Assembly: GCF_015100395.1 (NCBI RefSeq) | Contig: NZ_AP022847.1 | Coordinates: 994,501 to 1,058,500 of the forward strand | Origin: Nitrosophilus alvini | GTDB lineage: Bacteria > Campylobacterota > Campylobacteria > Campylobacterales > Nitratiruptoraceae | Length of the DNA stretch: 64,000 nt | Reading direction: 5' to 3' | Notes under the pieces: generated by a model | Told to the model about the DNA's origin: nothing | What the model saw: only the letters and a program-made list of their open reading frames with translations | The model's database searches: none | In this document: piece after piece, positions 17,579 through 25,171 of the stretch | Position numbering within the stretch: position 1 is the stretch's first letter | How the letters are laid out: every line of letters starts with the position of its first letter | Position numbers and translations under genes: made by a program

Positions 17579-18711
17579 CTTCTCTTCTTGGCGATATCTT
17601 TTATCTGTTCGCAGACATAATAAACGTCGTCATCTGTCATTTTTGCATGAATAGGAATAGAGAGTATCTGCTGATAGTTTCTAAGAGCATTCGGAAAATC
17701 GTTGACTCTAAGATTGTATTTTTGTCTGTAATAGCTCAGAAGATGCAGAGGAATATAATGCAAGCCAACATATATGCCTCTTTTTACAAGCTCTCTTGCA
17801 AACCCGTCTCTGTTTTTGTCTATCTTGATAATATAAAGCTGGTAGTTGTGTTCTCTTTTTACGATAGGCAATGATACATGAGGCACATCTTTCAGCTCTT
17901 CATTGTATATATTTGCTATCTCTATTCTTCTTTTAATAAGTTTATCCACTTTGCCAAGCTGTGCAATACAGTATGCCGCATCGAGTTCACTCATGTCATA
18001 TTTGAGTCCTATATCGATTACATCGTATATATATCCCAGATTTCCCTGTCTGTCCCACTTATCGGTTACTATTGCATGGGTTCTGAGAAGTTCGGCTCTT
18101 TGGTTTAACTCTTCATTGTCGGTTACAAGCATACCGCCGTTCGAGATGGAGCTTCTCATATGGGGATTGAAACTGAATGCCGTCATATCTGCACCGGTCG
18201 AGCCTATCTTTTTGCCCTCATATGTGGCGCCCATGGCTTCACTGGCATCTTCGATAATAAGAATATTGTATTTTTCCGCTATATCGTACAACCTGTCAAG
18301 ATCAACCGGCTGCCCACCTACATGATTTATGATCGCACCTTTGAGTTTTTTTGACTTGTTCTTTGCAAGTATATCTTCAAGTGCATCAAGATCTATGTTA
18401 TAGTCATCAGGATCGATATCCGCAAATATCGGCTCTGCGTCAAAATGCCTCACAACTTCCGGAACAGAGGGAAATGCGTTTACAGAGCAGATGATCTTGT
18501 CTCCCCTTTTGAGATCTATAGCCGTCATAGCAAGATGGAGTGCGCCTGTTCCACTTGATGTGGTCAAAGCATATTCACATCCTATATATTTGGCAAAATC
18601 TCTTTCAAGTTTGTCTACTTTTGATTCTTCACAAAGCGCTAGAACCTCTTTTATCTCTTTTAATTCCGTATCATTTATACTCGGAACATAAAAAGGAATT
18701 TTTTTACTCAT
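17572..18711 (-). CDS. DegT/DnrJ/EryC1/StrS-family protein lacking the PLP-binding lysine
   Basis: The 379-residue sequence is clearly of the sugar-aminotransferase fold: TSSGTGALHLAM (51-62) for PLP phosphate, IIEDASEAMG (152-161) with the pyridine-nitrogen Asp, and the GG turn NGGMLVTDNEE. In family members the Schiff-base lysine sits four residues after SF in a SFxxxK...GEGG pattern. Here the same position, with unchanged spacing, is Met185 (SFNPHMRSSISNGG), flanked by His184 and Arg186. It may therefore be a PMP-dependent dehydratase-like enzyme (as ColD, which has His) or a non-catalytic member. Its neighbours lpxK and argB suggest a cell-envelope role. Substrate unknown. Confidence 0.85.
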   Translation of the reverse strand: MSKKIPFYVPSINDTELKEIKEVLALCEESKVDKLERDFAKYIGCEYALTTSSGTGALHLAMTAIDLKRGDKIICSVNAFPSVPEVVRHFDAEPIFADIDPDDYNIDLDALEDILAKNKSKKLKGAIINHVGGQPVDLDRLYDIAEKYNILIIEDASEAMGATYEGKKIGSTGADMTAFSFNPHMRSSISNGGMLVTDNEELNQRAELLRTHAIVTDKWDRQGNLGYIYDVIDIGLKYDMSELDAAYCIAQLGKVDKLIKRRIEIANIYNEELKDVPHVSLPIVKREHNYQLYIIKIDKNRDGFARELVKRGIYVGLHYIPLHLLSYYRQKYNLRVNDFPNALRNYQQILSIPIHAKMTDDDVYYVCEQIKDIAKKRSW

Positions 18712-18755
18712 AATTTTCTCCTGTACTTATATAAAAATCAGTATCATTAGCTATT

Positions 18756-18761
18756 ATTATA
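18756..18761 (-). promoter_or_regulatory. Probable -10 element for the DegT-lpxK-argB run
   Basis: TATAAT lies on the minus strand 45 bases upstream of the DegT-family ATG, inside a small palindrome CTATTATTATAATA that also gives a plus-strand TATAAT at 18758-18763. The 170-base divergent spacer (18712-18881) thus may drive both directions. No convincing -35 is seen, as is common in Campylobacterota. Confidence 0.4.
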
Positions 18762-18881
18762 ATAAAAAAATACTTAAGCAGTTCTTTTAAATGTAACTGA
18801 TTTTCTTAATTTGGGCGATATTGAAGTTTGGTTTTTGGCAAATTTGAGTACAATTTTATAAACTTTTTTATTGGAGGGAAG

Positions 18882-19475
18882 ATGCAGATAAAAAGCAGAC
18901 CTTTCGGCGACTATATGACCAACTGCTATATAGTTGAAATCGAAGAAAAAGAGTTGATAGTAGACCCTGGCATCGGTGCAGCCGAATGGGTATTGGACAA
19001 TGTGAAAAATCCTGTTGCCATTCTGAACACACATGGACATTTCGACCATGTCTGGAGCAACGCAGAGCTCAAAGAGAAACTGGCAATCCCCATCATCATC
19101 CATAAAGAGGACGCTTTTTTTCTTGAAACAGACCAGTACAACATGGGAATGCCAAAAAGTAGAGCCGACATACTGGTAGAAGGTGACAAAGAGATCGTTG
19201 CAGGAGGAATACTTTTCAAATTCATTCACTTTCCAGGACATACTCCTGGATGCTGCGTTATAGAGATAGATAACGCATGGTTCAGCGGCGATTTTATATT
19301 CAAAGGTTCGATCGGCAGAGTTGATTTTCCGTATTCCGATCCCGAGGCTATGAAAAGGAGTCTGGAGAAGTTTAAAAAAATCCCTTTCGACAAACCGGTT
19401 TATCCCGGACACGGCGAACCTACTACTATAAAAAATGAACAAAAGTACGTAGATTACTGGCTGAGGGCTATATAG
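18882..19475 (+). CDS. MBL-fold metallo-hydrolase, glyoxalase II-like
   Basis: A 197-residue single-domain metallo-beta-lactamase-fold hydrolase. It has the metal motif HGHFDH (51-56), a further His in HFPGHTPGCC, the bridging Asp in AWFSGDFIFKGSIGR and the last His in YPGHGEPTTI, i.e. a full dinuclear site of the hydroxyacylglutathione-hydrolase-like type. It lacks the C-terminal helical domain of true glyoxalase II, so the substrate is uncertain (acylthiol or persulfide chemistry is possible). Start ATG 18882 is set by GGAGGG at 18873-18878; the frame is open further upstream from a TTG at 18828 but without a site. A strong terminator overlaps its stop. Confidence 0.9.
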   Translation: MQIKSRPFGDYMTNCYIVEIEEKELIVDPGIGAAEWVLDNVKNPVAILNTHGHFDHVWSNAELKEKLAIPIIIHKEDAFFLETDQYNMGMPKSRADILVEGDKEIVAGGILFKFIHFPGHTPGCCVIEIDNAWFSGDFIFKGSIGRVDFPYSDPEAMKRSLEKFKKIPFDKPVYPGHGEPTTIKNEQKYVDYWLRAI

Positions 19476-19486
19476 CCCTCTTTTTT
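19463..19486 (+). terminator. Rho-independent terminator of the MBL hydrolase gene
   Basis: GAGGGCT-ATAT-AGCCCTC forms a perfect 7-bp stem at 19463-19480, followed by six T residues at 19481-19486. The stem begins inside the last codons and spans the stop, an economical arrangement seen repeatedly in this window. Confidence 0.88.
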
Positions 19487-19662
19487 ACTCTCCATTAATT
19501 CCAACAAAATCGTTTGCAACCCTCAAATTAAATATTACTTTTTTATATATTTTATTTAACAAAGATATCAATAAATCTTATATAAATATTTAAAGTTAGA
19601 TATTAATTTTTTTGATATAAAATGATTGAAGCCGTTCATTTTGTAAATAAAAGGAGTCTAAA

Positions 19663-20241
19663 ATGAAAAGATTGATGACAGGAATACTTACTTTCGGTTT
19701 CATTGCCTCTGCACCTCTTTTTGCAGAAATGAAACCAAAAGAGGCTTTCGAGTATATGAAAGAGATATTAAAAGGAGAGTGGAAATTATCTCCTAAAGAG
19801 AAGCAGATCGGTACTACAGGCGCCCATGAACATCCTGCGGTCAAGAGACTTTTAGGAACAGACAAAACGGGAGTTGCATATAAGATTATCGCCAGAGACT
19901 CCGTTTTGCAAGAGGATCTTTTGCCAAATACAATGAAACAGATGGTTACTATGTATCATTGTGACGATTTCAAGGAGTGTAACGAACTTTTGGCCACTCA
20001 TTACTGTGCCAAAAGAAATCAACCAAGTTTCATTTTCAATACGAAAGAGAGCAGCAAAAAAAGGCTTGTTTTTGAATGCGACACGGAAAGAAGCGAAGTG
20101 TGTGACTCTGACGAAGCGCATGTACATAGAATAATTTTGGAACTCTCAGATAACAACAACCACCTAAAATCTTCATATATAGTCTGGAAAGATTCAGAGC
20201 GCGCAACACAGCACTCTATCTACCATTTTGACAGAAAATAG
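19663..20241 (+). CDS. Secreted protein of unknown function
   Basis: A 192-residue protein with a clear Sec signal peptide (MKRLMTGILTFGFIASAPLFA, cleavage after ALFA-type site near residue 21). The mature part includes FEYMKEILKGEWKLSPKEKQIGTTG, resembling the start of small lipocalin-like beta-barrel domains, and several Cys (in MYHCDDFKECNELLATHYC and ECDTERSEVC) that could form periplasmic disulfides. I do not recognise a named family. It has AAGGAG upstream of ATG 19663 and is monocistronic between two terminators, so it is probably expressed alone. Confidence 0.7.
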   Translation: MKRLMTGILTFGFIASAPLFAEMKPKEAFEYMKEILKGEWKLSPKEKQIGTTGAHEHPAVKRLLGTDKTGVAYKIIARDSVLQEDLLPNTMKQMVTMYHCDDFKECNELLATHYCAKRNQPSFIFNTKESSKKRLVFECDTERSEVCDSDEAHVHRIILELSDNNNHLKSSYIVWKDSERATQHSIYHFDRK

Positions 20242-20248
20242 CAATCAT

Positions 20249-20274
20249 GCCCAGGGCGTTATCGCCCTTTGGGC
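20249..20274. terminator. Hairpin terminator after the secreted-protein gene
   Basis: GCCCA-GGGCG-TTAT-CGCCC-TT-TGGGC forms a strong ten-pair stem with a two-base bulge at 20249-20274. The following U-tract is poor (CCAAAAATAAGG), so it may act weakly, or serve the convergent thioesterase gene reading leftwards, where the downstream side is also not U-rich. Confidence 0.55.
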
Positions 20275-20315
20275 CAAAAATAAGGCTCTGTCAAAAATAT
20301 TTTTTCAGACTTTAT

Positions 20316-20699
20316 TTATCCAAGTACGTGTTTATCAAGTACGTAAGTTTTAAAAATCCCCTTGAATACCTCTTTATCCCCTACTCTTCCGACAACTTCA
20401 ACTTTTGATTTTTTCCCATCATTTTCTATTACGTTTGCCTCAAACATCACTTCATCGCCCACTTTAACGGGAGCGGTAAATTTTACTTCTGCTCCCGTAA
20501 GTACCACATATGGATGATTGACAGCTGCCATTGCGGCAAAATCCGCAGCGCTGAAGGTAAAACCGCCATGTACCAGACCCTCTTCGTCTGCAGCCATTTC
20601 CGGAACTGTTTTAAGCAGAATTTTCGCATATCCCTCTTTAAGTTCAACTACTTTTCCGCTAAATCTTGAGTCTATCTTTTTATGTGTATTCAATTTCAT
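20316..20699 (-). CDS. Hotdog-fold thioesterase (PaaI/4HBT-like)
   Basis: A 127-residue single hotdog domain. The catalytic region reads EEGLVHGGFTFSAADFAAMAAVN, where the HGG turn and following acidic residue in the long helix match PaaI-type acyl-CoA thioesterases. The strands VVLTGAEVKFTAPVKVGDEVMFEANV are the typical second half. The start is set at ATG 20699 (MKLNTHKK), which abuts the ArsC-like stop at 20701; an in-frame upstream start at 20759 would lie wholly inside that gene. The substrate is unknown. It overlaps or abuts its neighbour and is likely co-transcribed. Confidence 0.85.
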   Translation of the reverse strand: MKLNTHKKIDSRFSGKVVELKEGYAKILLKTVPEMAADEEGLVHGGFTFSAADFAAMAAVNHPYVVLTGAEVKFTAPVKVGDEVMFEANVIENDGKKSKVEVVGRVGDKEVFKGIFKTYVLDKHVLG

Positions 20700-20700
20700 T

Positions 20701-21045
20701 TTATATCCCGAAAATTTCTTTGTATTTATCTTCATCAAACCCAATGACAACATCTCCATTGTCCAATTCTACAACGGGCCTCTTTATCAGAAGATTCTCT
20801 TTGCAGAGCCACTCTCTCATGCCATTTTCATCAAGATTGAGCTCTTTTAGTTTAAGGGTTCTGTATTTTGTTCCTCTTTTGTTCATAAGAGTCTCAATAT
20901 CGGCTTTTTTCAGCCATTCATCAACTTTTTCGCATCCTATCGGCTCTTTTTTAAGGTCATGAAACTCATACCTTATATCGTTCTCCTCAAAAAACTTCAG
21001 TGCCTTTTTTACACTTCCGCACGTTTTGATACCGTAAACTTTCAT
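20701..21045 (-). CDS. ArsC/Spx-family thioredoxin-fold protein
   Basis: A 114-residue protein of the arsenate reductase/Spx/YffB family. The N-terminal KVYGIKTCGSVKKALKF carries the single family cysteine at the start of helix 1. KRGTKYRTL and LLIKRPVVELDN are the conserved later elements, with the Arg-Pro of the cis-Pro loop. True arsenate reductase activity needs further residues, so the functional class (YffB-like versus ArsC) is undecided. Start ATG 21045 is chosen because GGGAGGGAG lies immediately upstream; a TTG four codons earlier would sit on that site. It lies 20 bases after cmoB on the same strand. Confidence 0.88.
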   Translation of the reverse strand: MKVYGIKTCGSVKKALKFFEENDIRYEFHDLKKEPIGCEKVDEWLKKADIETLMNKRGTKYRTLKLKELNLDENGMREWLCKENLLIKRPVVELDNGDVVIGFDEDKYKEIFGI

Positions 21046-21065
21046 ACTCCCTCCCAATTGAATAT

Positions 21066-21962
21066 TTAGAGCGAAATTTTAACATAAACTCTCTTCGGAG
21101 CGGGATATCCTTCCACGGTTTTGGTCGGATCATTCGGGTCCAAAAAGTCACTCAGACTCTCTCCTGTTATCCACTCCGTCTTTCTCTGCTCTTCGAAAGT
21201 TGTCGGTTTCTTTTCAAGTACTTCAAACTTTTCAAATCCCGCTTTTACACACCAGTTTTTAAGTGCCGGTATAGTAGGAACAAAATGCACATTCGGTATC
21301 TTTGAGTATGTTTTGGCAGGACAGAGAGCTACAGGCTCATCTCCATCTATATAGAATGTATCCAGAAAAACCTCACCGTTTTTGTTAAGTCCTTTTTTTA
21401 AGCCTTTTAACATATTTACAGGGTCACTTCTGTGATAGATAACCCCCAGACAAAATATTACATCAAACTTTTTTCCGTAATACGGCAGATGCTCCACTCC
21501 CAAAAGTTCGTAAACTATATCACTCTTTATATATCTATTTATCAGATCAAACTGCGTTTTAAAGAGAGGCGAAGGGTCAAATCCCACAATCTCAGCCGGT
21601 TTTTCAGCAAGCATTCTGAACATATAGTATCCGTTGTTGCAGCCTATATCGGCAACTCTTTTATCTTTTAACCTGAAATGGGGTTTGAGTAGATTATACT
21701 TTATAAAGCTTCTCCATTCACTGTCTATAAATGTTCCGAACAGCTCAAAAGGTCCCTTTCTCCATGGTCTCATAGCCCAGGCCGCTTCTTTTACAGCTTC
21801 TCTTTGCTTTTCTGTTACATCAGCATCTATTTTGATTACATCGTCTATCTCAACTTTCACGTCTTTTATATCCGGCAGAGCATCCAGCATCTCTCTGAGA
21901 GGCGCAATATTTTTCCACTTCAGCCAGTTTTCTCTCTCTCTTTTTATCTTTTCTATATCCAA
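21066..21962 (-). CDS. cmoB: CmoB, tRNA U34 carboxymethyltransferase
   Basis: CmoB transfers a carboxymethyl group from carboxy-SAM to 5-hydroxyuridine at tRNA position 34, producing cmo5U and expanding wobble decoding. About 298 residues. The N-terminal part includes [26 protein letters not shown], a CmoB signature. The Rossmann domain has [26 protein letters not shown] and [14 protein letters not shown]. The C terminus [12 protein letters not shown] is also diagnostic. Start TTG 21962 is preferred because GAGGTG lies about five bases before it; an in-frame TTG at 21974 lacks a site. cmoA is not in the window. The preceding gene encodes a 56-residue Cys protein. Confidence 0.92.
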   Translation of the reverse strand: MDIEKIKRERENWLKWKNIAPLREMLDALPDIKDVKVEIDDVIKIDADVTEKQREAVKEAAWAMRPWRKGPFELFGTFIDSEWRSFIKYNLLKPHFRLKDKRVADIGCNNGYYMFRMLAEKPAEIVGFDPSPLFKTQFDLINRYIKSDIVYELLGVEHLPYYGKKFDVIFCLGVIYHRSDPVNMLKGLKKGLNKNGEVFLDTFYIDGDEPVALCPAKTYSKIPNVHFVPTIPALKNWCVKAGFEKFEVLEKKPTTFEEQRKTEWITGESLSDFLDPNDPTKTVEGYPAPKRVYVKISL

Positions 21963-21974
21963 AACACACCTCAA

Positions 21975-21999
21975 AATTTAGAGGTTGAACCTCTAAATT
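21975..21999. repeat. Perfect 12-bp inverted repeat before cmoB
   Basis: AATTTAGAGGTT-G-AACCTCTAAATT is a perfect palindrome that begins at the stop codon of the 56-residue gene and ends next to the cmoB ribosome-binding site. As RNA it would form a hairpin of about nine pairs with a seven-base loop and could reduce read-through or tune cmoB translation; as DNA it could be a dimer operator. Confidence 0.7.
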
Positions 22000-22168
22000 A
22001 TTTTCCTTCGTTTTTTGGTATAAATTTTCCGCACCCTTTTTCTTCGTTGCCTCCGAAGCTTTTTACCTCTCTGGCTGTTTTGTTTTTATAAATCTCCTGT
22101 CTTTTACACTCATCTTTTTTTATACATATTTCGTTTTTGCATCCTACATCTTCGGGGACTCTTGCCAT
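21998..22168 (-). CDS. Small 56-residue cysteine-containing protein
   Basis: ATG 22168 with AAGGAG just upstream opens a 56-codon frame (MARVPEDVGCKNEICIKKDE to KFIPKNEGK) closed by TAA at 21998. Three Cys lie in the first 21 residues (Cys10, Cys15, Cys21) and one near the end (Cys46). Together with the high Lys/Glu content, this suggests a small soluble metal-binding or disulfide-containing protein. No signal peptide. I do not recognise the family. It is directly upstream of cmoB on the same strand, separated by a perfect inverted repeat. Confidence 0.72.
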   Translation of the reverse strand: MARVPEDVGCKNEICIKKDECKRQEIYKNKTAREVKSFGGNEEKGCGKFIPKNEGK

Positions 22169-22269
22169 AACAACTCCTTCTTAAATCTATATTCGAATTA
22201 TAGCACTTTAAGCACATTTTTCTATATAAAAGGATATTATAAGCCCTTTTAAACCAAAAAGGAGCGAAT

Positions 22270-22476
22270 ATGCCTAAAGACAGCAACGGTAATATTCTAA
22301 ATGAAGGCGATACTGTTCAGGTTATAAAAGATCTAAAGATAAAAGGAACCTCCGGAACTCTCAAAAGAGGCACGAAGATAAAAAACATCAGACTTACCTC
22401 AAAAGCCAATGAAGTAGAGTGCCGTATCGGGAAAAGCACCATTGTTTTAAAGACTCAGTTTTTGAAAAAGATTTAA
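22270..22476 (+). CDS. PhnA/YjdM C-terminal-domain protein
   Basis: A 68-residue protein (MPKDSNGNILNEGDTVQVIK...) that corresponds to the SH3-like C-terminal domain of PhnA/YjdM, with the characteristic LNEGDTVQVIKDLKIKG and GTKIKNIRL elements. The N-terminal zinc ribbon of full-length PhnA is absent, as in many bacterial short forms. Despite the phosphonate name, PhnA is not established as a C-P lyase component. It has AAAAAGGAG upstream of ATG 22270 and is monocistronic. Confidence 0.85.
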   Translation: MPKDSNGNILNEGDTVQVIKDLKIKGTSGTLKRGTKIKNIRLTSKANEVECRIGKSTIVLKTQFLKKI

Positions 22477-22579
22477 CATAGTCGTATAGTTAATCAAAGT
22501 TTATAATTATTATAATTTTTTGTTTGATTTATTTTAAATAATCTGGTATCATTTTTCAATCAAACAGAAAGGAAATGTA

Positions 22580-22888
22580 ATGAAAAAATTTGCAATTGCT
22601 CTTTTGGGAGTTGGGATTTCCGGTTTTTTGTTTGCGAGTGACGCATATTTTCAGGTAGATATAGGTGGAGAACTCAAACCTGCATATCATGATCAATCTC
22701 TTTGTGAGAAAAATATCGATTCAGGCGATAGTTGTGCAAAATTCAATGCTTGCGGACATGAAGTATATGTGAGCAAAAAAGAGACCTTTAAAAAAATGGC
22801 GGAAAGGCTAAACTCAAAAAAAGAGATAATAGTCAAATACAAAGACAAAAAGGGAAATTACACACCATTTTGTAAATTGGCTCCTTAA
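22580..22888 (+). CDS. Small secreted cysteine-containing protein of unknown function
   Basis: A 102-residue product with a signal peptide (MKKFAIALLGVGISGFLFA, cleavage before SDA). The mature part, about 83 residues, has four Cys: three clustered in LCEKNIDSGDSCAKFNACG and one in the last residues (PFCKLAP), likely disulfide-bonded in the periplasm. No recognised family. RBS AGAAAGGAAATG. It is convergent with the histidine-kinase gene; the stop codons overlap by 4 bases and share a hairpin. Confidence 0.72.
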   Translation: MKKFAIALLGVGISGFLFASDAYFQVDIGGELKPAYHDQSLCEKNIDSGDSCAKFNACGHEVYVSKKETFKKMAERLNSKKEIIVKYKDKKGNYTPFCKLAP

Positions 22889-24117
22889 GCATTAGCGGGC
22901 ATTTGCCCGCGTTCATTATCAAAAAAAACAATTGTAAACCTATTTTTCCCCTCTTGATAATCATACTTCAAAACAAATTTATGCTTTTTGAGCACTTTAT
23001 ATACAATATTTAGTCCCAAACCAAACCCCTCTTCTCTTTTTTCTTCACGAACAAAAGGCTGAATATAATAACTCAAACTTTTATCAAGCCTTTTCCCATC
23101 ATTTAAAACGCTAACTTTTCCACAATCTGCCTCAATAACAATCGGCTTTTTTTCAGAATATTTCAAAGCGTTGTCTATCAGATTTTTTAATGCAATGGAT
23201 AGATAGTGCAAATCTCCCTCAACATCAAAATCTTCTAAAACTTTTACAGTTATATCTTCTTCATTTTCTATATTTGTCTTTGATAGTGCTTCGAGTATAA
23301 GTGTGCTTATTTTAAACTTTTCTTTTTTTAGACTATCTTTATCTTCCATCATCTGTATATACAAAATTTCGGCTGTCAATGACTCCAGCTCTTCAAAAGC
23401 TCTTTTTATTATCTCTTTTCCTTTACTGTCATCTATCATCTCAAGAGCAAATTTTCCTTTTGCTATAGGAGTTCGCAGCTCATGTCCCACATCTCTTATC
23501 AACTCTTCTTTGGAGTTTAGTACCTTTTGTAACTTTGAAGCCATTTCATTGAAGCTTTTTGCCATATCTCCTATCTCATCTGTACTTTTTACATCTACTC
23601 TCGCATTAAAATCGCCTTTTGAAATCTCTCTCATTTTTGATGATATATCATTTATAGGAGACAAAATTTTTATAATTATTGTATATATAAATACTAAAAC
23701 AGCAATATCCAAAAATATAAGAGTATTTGTTATAAGCCTCTCTTTTTGTATCTCTTCTTGGGCCGTATCATAAAGCAATAAATTAACATCTAAGTATCTT
23801 ATAAAAAGATAAAATCTGTTTGATCTTTTTAATATTTTTATTTCACCGAAAGTATGGGGTTTTTTAAAGACTGTTTCATAATCTGTCATACTTTTTTTAT
23901 CTATAATTCTCAACCCTAGTTCATTTAATCTTTTTTCAAGTCTGTTTCTTTTACCTTTGGCAATTAGTGAGATTATCTCTTTTGCCTCTGACATATATCT
24001 GTTTATTTGAATAGTCTCATTTTTTCTTTCTGTTGTCATTTCCGCCCAGAAGGCAATTGACACCATAACTAACAGACTGAAAATAAAAAGAAGAGTAATT
24101 TTTTTTCTAATAGACAT
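22885..24117 (-). CDS. Sensor histidine kinase (HAMP-HisKA-HATPase)
   Basis: A 410-residue inner-membrane kinase. TM1 (about 8-25) and TM2 (about 131-150) bracket a periplasmic sensor region of roughly 105 residues. A HAMP linker (about 151-202) follows, then the H-box DVGHELRTPIAKGK with phospho-acceptor His212, an N-box ALKNLIDNALKYS and a G-box GFGLGLNIVYKVLKKH. The layout and small ATPase domain resemble ArsS/CpxA-like kinases of Campylobacterota. Its response regulator ends 5 bases upstream, and both are the last genes of the SHP-DHC-b561 cytochrome operon. The likely signal is envelope or metal/oxidant stress, by inference from context. Confidence 0.92.
   Translation of the reverse strand: MSIRKKITLLFIFSLLVMVSIAFWAEMTTERKNETIQINRYMSEAKEIISLIAKGKRNRLEKRLNELGLRIIDKKSMTDYETVFKKPHTFGEIKILKRSNRFYLFIRYLDVNLLLYDTAQEEIQKERLITNTLIFLDIAVLVFIYTIIIKILSPINDISSKMREISKGDFNARVDVKSTDEIGDMAKSFNEMASKLQKVLNSKEELIRDVGHELRTPIAKGKFALEMIDDSKGKEIIKRAFEELESLTAEILYIQMMEDKDSLKKEKFKISTLILEALSKTNIENEEDITVKVLEDFDVEGDLHYLSIALKNLIDNALKYSEKKPIVIEADCGKVSVLNDGKRLDKSLSYYIQPFVREEKREEGFGLGLNIVYKVLKKHKFVLKYDYQEGKNRFTIVFFDNERGQMPANA
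22895..22910. terminator. Hairpin shared by convergent gene ends
   Basis: GCGGGC-ATTT-GCCCGC at 22895-22910 is a perfect six-pair GC stem. It lies just after the stop of the small secreted-protein gene and inside the last codons of the histidine-kinase gene. An A-rich run (CAAAAAAAAC) follows about nine bases later. It probably terminates plus-strand transcription weakly and blocks opposing polymerases. Confidence 0.55.
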
Positions 24118-24122
24118 TCGAT

Positions 24123-24788
24123 TTATCCAATAAATTTATATCCTATTCCCCATACCGATTTTATATATTTCGGTTTTTTGGGATCATCTCCTATTTTGTG
24201 CCTGATATTACTAATATGCATATCGACTGTTCTGCTTTTGGTATCGTATGGAAGAGACGTAGCATTTATTATCTGTTCTCTAGAGACCACTTTATTTCTG
24301 TTTTTCAATAGATAAGAAAAGATTTGAAACTCCACTTTTGTCAACTCGATAGGATAATTATCCATATAAAGCTCTTTTCCGGACTCATCAATTTCAAAAT
24401 CGGAAATTTTCACTCTTCCGCTTTTTTGAACTCTTCTTAATACCGCTTCTATTCTGAGTACCAGTTCTCTCGGTTCATAAGGTTTTGCAAGATAATCATC
24501 TGCACCAAGTTCGAATCCATGTATCTTGTTTCCTATATCTCCTCTTGCTGAGGAGATAATAACCGGAATATCGGAAAACTCTTTGATCTTTTTACATACA
24601 TCAAATCCATCCATCTTTGGAAGCATTAGATCCAGAATAACTATATCATACGAGTGTTTCGAAAAATTTTCAAGCGCAGCTTTAGGATCGGAAAAAGATA
24701 CAGTTTCATAACCGTAACCGCTTAGATAATCAGTTATTAACTCTTTCATCTGTTTATCATCCTCAATCAAAAGCACTCTTCTACTCAA
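24123..24788 (-). CDS. OmpR/PhoB-family response regulator
   Basis: A 221-residue two-domain regulator. The receiver domain has acidic residues ED at 9-10, phospho-acceptor Asp53 in VILDLMLPKMDG, the switch Ser/Thr in VIISSARGD and Lys in YLAKPYEPREL. The C-terminal winged helix (about 125-221) has LTKVEFQIFSYLLKN and SRTVDMHISNIRHKIG, the OmpR recognition helix. It overlaps the Spy-like gene by 8 bases and precedes the kinase. It probably binds the tandem 11-bp repeat upstream of the cytochrome operon (27485-27506); that is inference. Confidence 0.94.
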   Translation of the reverse strand: MSRRVLLIEDDKQMKELITDYLSGYGYETVSFSDPKAALENFSKHSYDIVILDLMLPKMDGFDVCKKIKEFSDIPVIISSARGDIGNKIHGFELGADDYLAKPYEPRELVLRIEAVLRRVQKSGRVKISDFEIDESGKELYMDNYPIELTKVEFQIFSYLLKNRNKVVSREQIINATSLPYDTKSRTVDMHISNIRHKIGDDPKKPKYIKSVWGIGYKFIG

Positions 24789-25170
24789 CTTCCCACTCCT
24801 CCATATACTCTATAAAACGCTCTCTTTGTTCAGGTGTCAAAATCTTATGAATTTTTTCAAACATTTCAGCCTCTATTTTAACTGCTCTTTTTTTAAGCTT
24901 TAAAAGCTCATTTTCGAACTTTTCTCTATCAAACTTTTTTTGTAAAAAAATTTTTTTGAGTCTTTTCTCCGTTTTTTCTTCACTTTCATGCAGTTTTTCA
25001 AGACTTTCTGCATTTTTTGATAACACTTCTCTTATAGCCTCTCTCTGTTTTTCATTTAAATTCAAAAAACCCAAATCTCTGGGCATATGTGTCTCATAAT
25101 ATTTATACTCATTATCGTGATCTGCAACAGATACGACCAGCGAGATAAATATAATAAGTAAAAATTTCAT
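24781..25170 (-). CDS. Spy/CpxP-like periplasmic protein
   Basis: A 129-residue protein with a short signal peptide (KFLLIIFISLVVSVA) and an all-helical mature part of alternating Lys and Glu. Two LTxxQ-like motifs are visible (LNEKQREAIREVL near residue 38 and LTPEQRERFIEYM near 111), which mark the CpxP/Spy/CnrX/ZraP family of periplasmic chaperones and metal sensors. It sits between the b561 fusion (1 base) and the response regulator (8-base overlap). By analogy with CpxP/CpxA it may bind the kinase sensor domain and hold it inactive; that is inference. Confidence 0.8.
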   Translation of the reverse strand: MKFLLIIFISLVVSVADHDNEYKYYETHMPRDLGFLNLNEKQREAIREVLSKNAESLEKLHESEEKTEKRLKKIFLQKKFDREKFENELLKLKKRAVKIEAEMFEKIHKILTPEQRERFIEYMEEWEVE

Positions 25171-25171
25171 A

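Noticed and set aside
18828-18881. TTG start giving an 18-residue N-terminal extension of the MBL hydrolase.
   Set aside because: No ribosome-binding site precedes it, and a perfect GGAGGG precedes ATG 18882.
20699-20759. Upstream in-frame start for the hotdog thioesterase, giving 147 residues.
   Set aside because: The extra 20 residues would lie wholly inside the end of the ArsC-like gene and do not match the thioesterase domain start.
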